A stretch of 64,000 nucleotides of DNA, taken from contig NZ_CP034465.1 in assembly GCF_003955755.1 (NCBI RefSeq), forward strand, positions 1,978,001-2,042,000, read 5' to 3'. A program made the position numbers and the translations under genes. Of the stretch, positions 45,727-53,488 are shown piece after piece. Origin of the DNA: Jeotgalibaca ciconiae (GTDB lineage Bacteria; Bacillota; Bacilli; Lactobacillales; Aerococcaceae). Every line of letters begins with the position of its first letter. The stretch's first letter is position 1. The notes below the pieces were generated by a model. That model made no database searches. It worked only from the letters and a program-made list of their open reading frames with translations, and was not told the origin of the DNA.

Positions 45727-45903
45727 CAGAGAGTGGGAAAAAGGCGTTTAGCCCCGAATCACTGGAGCGAATAAGCGCAAGATGGCTGTAGACCATCTGA
45801 GCATGATTCGTGAAGTGGAAGTCGGGGCTGCCTTTTTGAGCACATGTACGTTGCATTATTCGGGTAGAGACAAAGGGCTGGGAGTTTTTCCAGCCCTGTT
45901 TGT
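45727..45903. repeat. R4 structured element, copy 2
   Basis: Same order of arms as copy 1: AGCCCCGA (45750-45757) and TCGGGGCT (45822-45829), with a conserved ATGG/CCAT inner stem whose loop has changed. The outer right arm is replaced by a GGGCTGG/CCAGCCC terminator hairpin. Direct orientation relative to copy 1, so both bracket 41056-45686. Confidence 0.8.
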
Positions 45904-45910
45904 TATTTTT
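45872..45910 (+). terminator. Terminator at the end of the ascorbate cluster
   Basis: AAAGGGCTGG pairs with CCAGCCCTGTTT around GAGTTTTT, followed by GTTATTTTT. Confidence 0.8.
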
Positions 45911-45993
45911 ATAGATAACAACTTTCCTAGTATTTCAAAAAAATAAATGATTCAGTTAATATACTGATTTATAAATGATAAAATTAAATCCGC

Positions 45994-46070
45994 TTGCAAT
46001 ATGTAAAATACATACTATGATGGAGATGTAATTTAGTTACCAAATAACAAGTAAATAACTGTTAAATAAC
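45994..46070 (+). promoter_or_regulatory. Promoter with palindrome and 11-bp-spaced direct repeats
   Basis: TTGCAA (45994-45999), 16 bases, TATGAT (46016-46021). TATGTA-AAA-TACATA (46000-46014) fills the spacer. Downstream, AAATAAC occurs three times at 46042, 46053 and 46064, exactly 11 bases apart, that is on one face of the helix. It precedes the M20 amidohydrolase gene by 58 bases. These look like repressor sites; the regulator may have been the now broken RpiR protein. Confidence 0.6.
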
Positions 46071-46127
46071 CATTTTATGTAATGTAATTGGGTTCTCGTT
46101 ACTTGATCAATTGATAGGGTGGGAGAG

Positions 46128-47309
46128 ATGGAAAAAAAGAAAATAATCGAATTTTATTTAAATGAAAAAAAGGAAGAACTATTCAAAATCAGTTCAGACA
46201 TTTATCATCATCCAGAAATGGCTTTTGAAGAGTACTATGCAAGTGAATATTTGTCGAATTACCTACAGAAACAAGGCTTTGAAATAAAAAAACCACATGG
46301 TACATTGGAGACGTCATTCGAAGCAACTTTCAAAAATGGAGAAAATGGACCAACCATAGCCATTTTAGCAGAATATGATGCGCTAAGTAACGGCCATGCT
46401 TGTGGACACAACGTCATCGCTGCATCAGGCATTGGTGCTGGAATAGGCGCAAAACATGCTATGGAAGAACTTAATATTTTTGGAACATTAAAAATAATTG
46501 GAACATCTGCAGAAGAAACAGGCGGCGGGAAAATCATTATTCTCGAAAATGGAGGGTTTGATGGTGTAGATGCCGCCTTACTTTTACATCCAACAACTGG
46601 AAAGTCTAAAGTAGCTGGAAGATGTAAATCTTCCCACAGCATTGAGGTAACTTATACCGGTCAATTAAGCAGTGCCATATCGCGGCCTGAACGTGGTGTT
46701 AATGCAACGGAAGCAACGGTGCTCGCCTATCAATATTTAGCTAATGCATTACGATATTTACCAAATGATGTGTCCATTATGCCATTTATCATGACCGCAA
46801 ATGAAAATGATGGATTATTACCAGTTACATCCACACTGCTCGTTACCATCACTGCTTTCGAAGACAGTTCAATGGAAAAAGCGATACAGCGCGTAAAAGA
46901 AATACTGGAAGGCGCAGCATTAACAACTGGTAATCAGTTTGAAATAAGAGATATCCGTGGTTATCAAGGACGGGTAATCAATGAAACAATCGGGAACTTA
47001 CTTCGCGAAAACATGATTTTATTTGATGAGCCGATTATGGATGGAATGGTTGACGATAGCGGTTTTGAAGATTTTGGAAACGTTAATCGCGTCATCCCGG
47101 GTGCAATGGTTTATCCTACACTCTTACCATCCAAAAAAGTTTCAAATCATACGGACGAGTTTCTAGAACTTAGTAACTCTCCTAAATCAAAAGAAGCAAT
47201 ATTATTAGGAAGCAAAGTAATGGCAAGCACGGCAATTGATTTATTTTTAAATCCTGAATTACTGCAAGCTTCCAAAAAGGAGTTGGAAGAGAAGTCTAAT
47301 GGGAAATAG
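46128..47309 (+). CDS. M20 amidohydrolase (N-acyl amino acid/aminobenzoyl-glutamate hydrolase type)
   Basis: A 393-residue M20D-type enzyme. Motifs: DIYHHPEMAFEEYYASEYL, ACGHNVIAASGIG (metal Cys-Gly-His), GTSAEETGGGKI (catalytic Glu) and LLHPTTG. Members cut acyl groups from amino acids or amino sugars. ATG 46128 is preferred over GTG 46119. The stop overlaps the start of the broken RpiR gene, and a HAD phosphatase and NanE follow, suggesting deacylation of an amino-sugar or peptide-linked compound. Confidence 0.85.
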   Translation: MEKKKIIEFYLNEKKEELFKISSDIYHHPEMAFEEYYASEYLSNYLQKQGFEIKKPHGTLETSFEATFKNGENGPTIAILAEYDALSNGHACGHNVIAASGIGAGIGAKHAMEELNIFGTLKIIGTSAEETGGGKIIILENGGFDGVDAALLLHPTTGKSKVAGRCKSSHSIEVTYTGQLSSAISRPERGVNATEATVLAYQYLANALRYLPNDVSIMPFIMTANENDGLLPVTSTLLVTITAFEDSSMEKAIQRVKEILEGAALTTGNQFEIRDIRGYQGRVINETIGNLLRENMILFDEPIMDGMVDDSGFEDFGNVNRVIPGAMVYPTLLPSKKVSNHTDEFLELSNSPKSKEAILLGSKVMASTAIDLFLNPELLQASKKELEEKSNGK

Positions 47310-48003
47310 TACTGCTTTAGAAATAATATTAAATAAGTATCATGAATTAAATAACGCTGAACAAAGAGTGGCGCGCATTGTTTAAGATAGTCCTGAAAAA
47401 GAACTTCATTCTGACATAAATAAAGAAGATGACACATATATTGTTTCGCAAAAGATGCTGACGTCCTATATAAATAGTGCAAAAGCAACTGTTGAAAACA
47501 ATAAAACAGAAGTAATCGATCAAATTGTCGAGAAAATGCTGGATTCCAACGCACTATACTTCTTTGGAATGGGCGGATCCTATTCAATTGCAGACGACGC
47601 TCGTCATAAATTTGTCAGATTTAACCAAAATTCTTTTTCAGAAGCTGATCTGCATTGGCAGTCTATTTTGATTTCTACATCTAAACCAGCTGATGTGTGT
47701 TTTCTCTTTTCAAGTTCAGGGAGTAATAAAGATCTGATTGAACTGATACCAGATTTGCAAGAAAAAGGAGTCATTACTGTAGGAATAACAGGTAGTGCTT
47801 CGTCACCATTGGCTGCTGAAGTGGATTATCACCTAACAGCCTATGAAGAAGGAGCAAAATTTGTCTCAGAAGCAATGGAATCTCGCCAAACGACCATGCT
47901 TTTAATCGATATTTTGTTCGTTGCCGCAAGTCTTAAAAAAATGAAACATGTGGAAGATCAACTGTTGGAAATTCGCAAAGGTATTGCCAAGCGTCGAGTA
48001 TAG
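47299..48003 (+). pseudogene. RpiR/MurR-type regulator, disrupted (HTH lost)
   Basis: From ATG 47299 the frame reads 28 residues of an RpiR N-terminus (LNKYHELNNAEQRVARIV), then TAA at 47383, then continues in the same frame as DSPEKELHSDINKEDD and on through a complete SIS domain to 48003. Compared with RpiR proteins, the stop replaces one codon and about 45-50 codons of helix-turn-helix between DSPEKELH and the linker are missing. The remaining free SIS part (ATG 47455, 182 residues, FFGMGGSYSIADDA and FLFSSSGSNKDL) could still be translated as a sugar-phosphate binder, but not as a DNA-binding regulator. Confidence 0.85.
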
Positions 48004-48018
48004 GAGGAGAAGAAGAGA

Positions 48019-48684
48019 GTGAAAAATCAACTTAAGTTAGTGATTTTCGATATGGATGGTTTGATGTTTGATACTGAACGCATCAATTACGAAGCATGGT
48101 TAGAAGCTGCCACGCTTCATCAGTTTCCTATCGATGAAAAAATTCATACTTCTATGATTGGGATTCGAGAAAAAGATATTCCTACATTCTTAGAAAAAGT
48201 ATATGGGAAAGAAGCAGATATTACCGGATGGCAGAAGCAAGTCATTTTTAACCAGAAAGAATATATAACGAAAAATAAAACTGTGCATAAGAAAAAAGGT
48301 TTAATTGAATTGTTGAACTATTTAGAAAGTAATGAAATAAAAATGGCAGTAGCTTCTTCTAGTTCAACTGAAACGATTGAATATTATTTGGATTTAGAAG
48401 GAATACGCCATTACTTTGATTGCGTTGTTTCTGGAGAAGAAGTAGAAAACGGCAAACCAGCACCCGATATCTTTTTAAAGGCCTGTGAAAGTATGAAAGT
48501 TCCGCCTGAAAATGCCATTGTACTAGAAGACTCGATACACGGTTTAAAAGCAGCCAGAGCAGCGCAAATTCATAACATCTTTATCCCGGACCGTATACAA
48601 GTATCTGATGAACTAAGGGAAATTAGTGATGTGATACGAGACGATTTGAGTGAAGTTATTGCGTATATTGAGAATAGAGAATAG
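48019..48684 (+). CDS. HAD-family phosphatase (beta-phosphoglucomutase-like)
   Basis: A 221-residue HAD subfamily IA enzyme. Motif [11 protein letters not shown], motif II VASSSS, motif III Lys in [11 protein letters not shown] and motif [14 protein letters not shown] are all present, with an alpha-helical cap between I and II. GTG start after AGGAGGAGAAG, 15 bases after the regulator. It probably removes phosphate from a sugar phosphate. The exact substrate is unknown. Confidence 0.88.
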   Translation: MKNQLKLVIFDMDGLMFDTERINYEAWLEAATLHQFPIDEKIHTSMIGIREKDIPTFLEKVYGKEADITGWQKQVIFNQKEYITKNKTVHKKKGLIELLNYLESNEIKMAVASSSSTETIEYYLDLEGIRHYFDCVVSGEEVENGKPAPDIFLKACESMKVPPENAIVLEDSIHGLKAARAAQIHNIFIPDRIQVSDELREISDVIRDDLSEVIAYIENRE

Positions 48685-48755
48685 AAGAAAAAACAAATCT
48701 TCATAAGTTTTTCCTGCTTTCGATATCTAAAAGTAAAAATTTGGAGGTAATTTTT

Positions 48756-49451
48756 ATGGAGCAATTTTCATTAAAAAGCTTAAAGGGAAAACTCATCGTT
48801 TCATGCCAAGCTCTAGAAGATGAACCTTTGCACAGCCCTCATATTATGAGTAAAATGGCACTTGCCGCTTACCAAGGGGGCGCAAGCGGGATTCGGGCGA
48901 ACGGATATGAGGATATCGTAGCCATCAAAAAAGAAGTACCTCTTCCAGTTATTGGTATTTTAAAAAAAGAGTATGAAAACTATAAAGTATTCATTACTCC
49001 CACCTTGTCTGAAGTAGAGAAAGTTGTTGCAGCAGGAGCCGACATGATTGCAGTGGATGCTACGAGTCGCAAACGACCCGATGGTTTAGACTTAGAAACC
49101 TTTATAAAAGAAATTAAATTAAGGTATAAGGATTTGCCTGTCATGGCAGATATTTCAACAATCGATGAAGCTGAAAAAGCTGAAAAGTTAGGATTCGACT
49201 GTATTTCTACAACACTCGTTGGGTATACTGAAGAAACAGAAGGACAAAAATTATATTCAGAGGATTTTATTCTGTTAAAAGAGATATTGGAAAAAATAAA
49301 AATACCTGTCATTGCTGAGGGAAATGTCATAACACCGGAAATGGCGAAACGGTGTTTAGAAGTAGGGGCGTATGCTGTTGTTGTAGGAGGAGCGATTACT
49401 CGACCTCAGCAAATCACTGAAAGATTTATAGAGTTAATAAAAGGCAGCTAA
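48756..49451 (+). CDS. nanE: N-acetylmannosamine-6-phosphate 2-epimerase
   Basis: A 231-residue barrel with NanE features: [87 protein letters not shown] and [13 protein letters not shown]. It converts N-acetylmannosamine 6-phosphate to N-acetylglucosamine 6-phosphate. ATG 48756 follows GGAGGT. Other sialic acid genes (nanA, nanK) are absent from the window, so its substrate may come from a nearby amidohydrolase or from elsewhere. Confidence 0.93.
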   Translation: MEQFSLKSLKGKLIVSCQALEDEPLHSPHIMSKMALAAYQGGASGIRANGYEDIVAIKKEVPLPVIGILKKEYENYKVFITPTLSEVEKVVAAGADMIAVDATSRKRPDGLDLETFIKEIKLRYKDLPVMADISTIDEAEKAEKLGFDCISTTLVGYTEETEGQKLYSEDFILLKEILEKIKIPVIAEGNVITPEMAKRCLEVGAYAVVVGGAITRPQQITERFIELIKGS

Positions 49452-49587
49452 GAAAATCTGCAATAAATAAAAAATGATCTTTTGAAGAAATGACAAGCGG
49501 GGCTTCGGATCTAGCTTTTGGAGCATGTTTTAGAAAATTACTCTGAAAGAGGCTGACCTTTTGATCAGCCTCTGGAGCTATTTGTAC

Positions 49588-49738
49588 TATTTCATCTAGT
49601 GACCCGTAATTTTGTTATCACTAAATGAAATTAATAGCTAATATTGTCTAGTAAGGACCTACTCGGACTGTCACTGAATGAAATTAGTCATTATTCTCAT
49701 CCAGTGGGAGCAGTGAAACCTGACCACTGAATGAAATT
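49588..49738. repeat. R3 repeat, copy 3
   Basis: About 150 bases, closely similar to copy 2. Contains TTTCATCTAGTGA, TCACTAAATGAAATTA, TCACTGAATGAAATTA, TCATCCAGTGG and CCACTGAATGAAATT. It lies in a 783-base gap with no gene (49452-50234); a hairpin AGGCTGA/TCAGCCT (about 49550-49572) precedes it. Confidence 0.88.
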
Positions 49739-49813
49739 GCCAAAAGATTATCAAGAATGCCCTTCATCATCATTCTCCAATTGCTTCGCAACACATCTTT
49801 TAAAAAATGCAGG

Positions 49814-49857
49814 AAAAAGAGGCTTTAGAATTAGAAACTTAATTCAAAGTCTCTTTT
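49814..49857 (+). terminator. Hairpin with T-run in the nanE-glycerate kinase gap
   Basis: AAAAAGAGGCTTT (49814-49826) pairs with AAAGTCTCTTTT (49846-49857). It may be a distant terminator of the nanE operon or a remnant of a lost gene's end. Confidence 0.55.
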
Positions 49858-49911
49858 GTTATGCTGGCTCTCTATTTTTTAGGGTTGTTAGAATTATACA
49901 AGCCCTATTTT

Positions 49912-50002
49912 GAAATTTCTGACGGAATAGGTTTTGCTTGTAGCCATGGAGTGAATTCAATGGCATCATACAAGCAAAACCGGCCATTCCAAAAGAAATT
50001 TC
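49912..50002. repeat. 91-bp cruciform-like inverted repeat
   Basis: Left arm: GAAATTTCT (49912), GGAAT, GGTTTTGCTTGTA, GCCAT. Right arm: ATGGC (49960), TACAAGCAAAACC, ATTCC, AGAAATTTC (ends 50002). The arms pair over about 35 positions around a 12-base loop. Only one copy is in this window. The rest of the gap to 50234 shows no gene. Confidence 0.7.
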
Positions 50003-50234
50003 TTTCGAGGAACCAACACCAGAAATGATGGAGCTGTTATGCTCTAGACAGAGAGAATCCGCTTTGCTTATCGCACGTTTCTTTTATTTTTAATTCTTCA
50101 ATAAATAATGTTCCATCCAGTCGACTAATCCTCTAACATCCGTTATTCTAAATATAAACGACAAACCAATAAATCATCAAGAAGGATAACAGCTCATAAA
50201 TGGCTTCACCTTTCTTAAAGCAGGAGGAGATACA

Positions 50235-51365
50235 ATGAAAATCGTTACTGCTATAGACTCCTTTAAGGGCTCGATGACCAGCAAAGAAGCAAATGAAGTG
50301 ATTAAAAAAACTCTGCCACAACATCAAGTAGAAACATTCACAGTGGCAGACGGCGGTGAAGGGACAGTAGAAGCTTTCATCGAAATATTAAAAGGGCGAT
50401 ATGTGGAAGAAAAGATAATTGGACCAGAAGGGGCGAAGATAGACGGGAAATATGGATGGGTTGAAACAGAAAGATTGGCTATTATTGAAGTGGCTGAAGG
50501 AGCAGGGATTACAAAAATAACTTCTTCCAGTCTCCATCCGAGAAATCATACTTCTTATGGGGTTGGAGAACAAATTGTTTCAGCACTTAATTTAGGAGCA
50601 AAGGAGATTATTATTGGATTGGGAGGAAGTGCAACAGTTGATGGTGGAATGGGAATGTTGCAAGCTTTAGGAGTAGAATTTTATGACCTCAATAATAAAT
50701 TGATACCCATACTGCCGATTGAATTAGGTAAAATACATCGAATAAATAAAGAAAAAATGGATGCAAGGTTAAGAAATATAAAAATTACTATAGCCTCGGA
50801 TGTGGATAATGAATTATTTGGTAAAAAAGGCGCTGTATATGTTTTTGGACCACAAAAAGGGATATTTGCACACGACTTAGATAATTATGATAAAGAAATG
50901 GAGCACTATGCAAAAGTTGTTAACGAAGCTACAAAAACTAAGCAGCATTATACTCCTGGAGCAGGTGCTGCTGGAGGAATTGGCTTTGCTTTATATTCAT
51001 TTCTGAATGCAAGTTTTCAAAGTGGCTTTCAATTACTTGCAGAAAAAGGAAATCTAGAAAACAAAATAAAAAATGCGGATCTCATCATAACTGGAGAAGG
51101 AAAATTTGACAGCCAGTCTTTACAAGGGAAAGTTCCCATTGGAATTAGCCGGTTAGCAAAAAAATATCAAACGCCAGTGATTATTTTTGCTGGCATCATT
51201 GAAAAAGGTCTAGTTGATTTACCCGAAGAAAATATAAAAGCAACAATACCGATTGTCGACGAGCCGATGTCATTGGATGAAGCGATGAAAAAGAGCCAGA
51301 TATTGTTAGAATCAGCTGTGAATAGAACGTTTAAATTAATAGATTATGGTAAAACATTATCGTAA
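50235..51365 (+). CDS. Glycerate kinase
   Basis: A 376-residue glycerate kinase of the GlxK/GarK family. KIVTAIDSFKGSMTSKEAN at the start, VADGGEGTVEAF, IIGLGGSATVDGGMGMLQALG, TPGAGAAGGIGFAL and ITGEGKFDSQSLQGKVP are diagnostic. It phosphorylates D-glycerate to 2-phosphoglycerate, feeding lower glycolysis. AGGAGGAG lies before the ATG. It stands alone here; the source of glycerate (for example sugar-acid or serine breakdown) is not seen in the window. Confidence 0.94.
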   Translation: MKIVTAIDSFKGSMTSKEANEVIKKTLPQHQVETFTVADGGEGTVEAFIEILKGRYVEEKIIGPEGAKIDGKYGWVETERLAIIEVAEGAGITKITSSSLHPRNHTSYGVGEQIVSALNLGAKEIIIGLGGSATVDGGMGMLQALGVEFYDLNNKLIPILPIELGKIHRINKEKMDARLRNIKITIASDVDNELFGKKGAVYVFGPQKGIFAHDLDNYDKEMEHYAKVVNEATKTKQHYTPGAGAAGGIGFALYSFLNASFQSGFQLLAEKGNLENKIKNADLIITGEGKFDSQSLQGKVPIGISRLAKKYQTPVIIFAGIIEKGLVDLPEENIKATIPIVDEPMSLDEAMKKSQILLESAVNRTFKLIDYGKTLS

Positions 51366-51485
51366 TTATCTACTAGGATAGGGAGTTGACGATATCATGC
51401 CATACAGGTAAGCAAATAATGGCAGTATTTGTTTGATATGGGTCATATTTGATTTTTATCAGGTAGAAGTGCTGATTAAAGTGGA

Positions 51486-51532
51486 GACTTTCCTTGATAA
51501 AAGCAATTTATCAGCTAAAGTCTTCTTTTTTA
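51486..51532 (+). terminator. Terminator of glycerate kinase (R6 palindrome)
   Basis: GACTTT-CC-TTGATAAA pairs with TTTATCA-GCT-AAAGTC around AGCAA, followed by TTCTTTTTT. Confidence 0.82.
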
Positions 51533-51536
51533 CAGC

Positions 51537-51575
51537 CCTCTTTCCTTGATAACAACTATTTATCAAGGAAAGAGG
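51537..51575. repeat. R6 palindrome, 16-bp perfect arms
   Basis: CCTCTTTCCTTGATAA and TTATCAAGGAAAGAGG flank a seven-base loop. The core CTTTCC-TTGATAA is shared with the terminator just upstream, and CCTGATAAA occurs again at about 51597 and TTTATCAGG near 51456, so this is a local cluster of TGATAA palindromes. Confidence 0.75.
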
Positions 51576-51636
51576 CGGATAAAATGGCCTGTTTACCCTG
51601 ATAAATGCCGTTCAATCAAATCTCTTTGTGCAAGAA

Positions 51637-51681
51637 AATAAAAAAAGGTGCTAGTGAATCAAACCGATTCACCAGTACCTT
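51637..51681 (-). terminator. Terminator of the membrane protein gene (minus strand)
   Basis: AAGGTGCTAGTGAATC (51645-51660) pairs with GATTCACCAGTACCTT (51666-51681) with G-T/A-C exchanges; on the minus strand the stem is followed by TTTTTTTATTTTC. Confidence 0.88.
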
Positions 51682-51706
51682 AAATGATAGAGCCATTTTT
51701 AGTTAA

Positions 51707-52756
51707 TTACATAATCTCTTCGGCACGACTTCCAACGAAGTCTGAACCCCAGATACCTGAAATGGTAGTCAGGATTAATCCCAATACGAGAGCAACGAAT
51801 GCCCAAATGGAAGCTTTGGAAGTGGCATTTGAAGCATCTTCCGCTGCAACTCTTGCATCTTCAATAGCCTGATCAATTTGTTGTTGTGCTTCTTCAATGC
51901 CATCTGCAGCTTGATTAATAAGGTCCTGAGCGCTTTCGCTCGCCGTTTGTAGTCCATTATAAATATTATCGGTAGCTTCACTTGCTTCTTCTTCCGTCAA
52001 ATCGGTATTAGACGAAACAGCTTCCGCTATAGCATCACGATCTGCTGCATTGCCAATAGCCTCGGCTCGACTCTGTAATGATTCTGCTAAAGAAGAAAGA
52101 ATCTCTTCCGAATTTTCTGGATCCGTTAGCAAGTCTTTCCCAGCTTCAGTGACTTCATTACGTGCTTCATCTAATTCGTTAGAAAGATACTCCGGTTGCA
52201 ACTCCGGCACGTCGGTATCTGCTAAAATATCTTCTACTTGAGTCTGTAACTCTTGCGTATCTACATCTTCCATGGTGCCAGTTATGCTGTCTACTCCCTC
52301 GGAAATGACAGTTTCCACTCCTGAAGCAGCTGCTGACGCACCTTCTCCTACAAGTGAAAAGGCACTTCCAAACAAAGAGCCTACCGCGGATAAGGCACTA
52401 GTGGCTACATATGAGAGCATAACAATTAGCAGGATAACGCTGGTCGCCCATGTTAGGAAACCATGTAACATACCAACTCGTCGAGCTGCCATACCGGCTA
52501 CGAAACCAGCTGCCATGAAGGAAAGCACGACCATAACGACGGTCCAAATCAAGAGACCTGTTCCCACTCCAGAAAAGGGATCATTGGATGTAGGTTCAAC
52601 CACCCCAAAACCAATTGCGCTTCCGATTAAAGACAGAGTAGCTAAACTAGCAAAGAAAGTGACCACACCTGCAATAACGGCACCCCAAGAGATATTGAAT
52701 CCTGCTTCCGCCACCAAGTGTTTTTTCCAGCCTTTTGAAGTCTTCACACGTTCCAT
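51707..52756 (-). CDS. Membrane protein with long coiled-coil region
   Basis: A 349-residue protein. Three to four N-terminal membrane segments (FNISWGAVIAGVVTFFASLATL, GTGLLIWTVVMVVLSFMAAGF, FLTWATSVILLIVMLSYVA), a long Glu/Ala/Asp-rich helical stretch from about residue 135 to 310, and a last membrane segment (KASIWAFVALVLGLILTTISGIWG). The GAVIAGVV and AARRVG segments resemble proteins annotated PhnA-like or YrzE/TIGR04086-type, without known function. ATG 52756 is chosen because GGAGG lies eight bases upstream; ATG 52774 contains the ribosome site. Confidence 0.7.
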   Translation of the reverse strand: MERVKTSKGWKKHLVAEAGFNISWGAVIAGVVTFFASLATLSLIGSAIGFGVVEPTSNDPFSGVGTGLLIWTVVMVVLSFMAAGFVAGMAARRVGMLHGFLTWATSVILLIVMLSYVATSALSAVGSLFGSAFSLVGEGASAAASGVETVISEGVDSITGTMEDVDTQELQTQVEDILADTDVPELQPEYLSNELDEARNEVTEAGKDLLTDPENSEEILSSLAESLQSRAEAIGNAADRDAIAEAVSSNTDLTEEEASEATDNIYNGLQTASESAQDLINQAADGIEEAQQQIDQAIEDARVAAEDASNATSKASIWAFVALVLGLILTTISGIWGSDFVGSRAEEIM

Positions 52757-52867
52757 TATTACGTCCTCCTTCATTAATTATGATAATTTCTATTGCACCC
52801 TCACTATAGCTTTTATTGTGACAACAAGCAAATAATAACTTTTCAAATGATAGTAAAAAAAATTATA

Positions 52868-53280
52868 TTAAGCCGTTTGTTCGTCATGGTTAATGACCGT
52901 TTGCATCCTTTGCAATTCAATTTTTCGTACTTCTCTTGGCAGGAAAGCACGAATATTATCATCATTATAGCCAACAACTAATCTCTTTGTATCCATAATG
53001 ATAGGTCGACGAAGCAGACCGGGATTAACCTGGACCAGTTCGAAGAAACGTGAAATGGAGAGGTCATCTAAATCAATATCCAGCTCTTGAAAAGTTTTGG
53101 AACGAATGGAGATAAGTTCTGTCGTTCCTTCTTCTGTCAGCTGAAGCATCGTTTTAAGTGCCAGTACACTGGGAGGATCAGAAAAAAGATTATATTCCTC
53201 ATACTCAATTCCATTCTCTTCTAGCCAAGTTCGCGCCTTGCGACACGAGAGACATCCGGCACTACATATAATTGAATCAT
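52868..53280 (-). pseudogene. Spx/ArsC-family gene with a one-base frameshift near its start
   Basis: From ATG 53280 (after AAAGGGGAG) the frame gives MIQLY and then runs to a stop within 20 codons. Shifting by one base at about 53266 gives CSAGCLSCRKARTWLEENGI and a complete Spx protein to 52868, including RRPIIMDTKRLVVGYNDDNI. Adding one T (TATATTGTAG for TATATGTAG) restores a 137-residue protein with the CxxC redox switch. No normal start codon exists in the shifted frame before the stop TAA. It is a real frameshift or a base-call error. Spx binds RNA polymerase and controls thiol stress genes; this looks like a paralogue such as MgsR rather than the main Spx. Confidence 0.82.
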
Positions 53281-53406
53281 GTTAATCTCCCCTTTATAAA
53301 AAAATGATAACCCTTTCATCTCTTGGTTTTCTCACAATAAATGTTATTTATCAATTATTTGACTCTGACAGGAAAAAAGTGGTTCTTTCTTAATCCTTGA
53401 AAGAAA

Positions 53407-53450
53407 AATAATCCTCCTGAAGTCATTTTTTCGACGTCAGGAGGATTATT
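53407..53450. terminator. Terminator after the beta-lactamase-like gene
   Basis: AATAATCCTCCTGA (53407-53420) pairs with TCAGGAGGATTATT (53437-53450). It lies 38 bases beyond the 3' end of the minus-strand hydrolase gene and before the Spx promoter region. Confidence 0.78.
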
Positions 53451-53488
53451 TAATGTGTTAGAGCGCCTTCATTGTGAAATAGCTTTTA

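Noticed and set aside
49731-49913. 60-codon open frame at the end of R3 copy 3
   Set aside because: Overlaps the repeat and a hairpin; composition is that of intergenic DNA.
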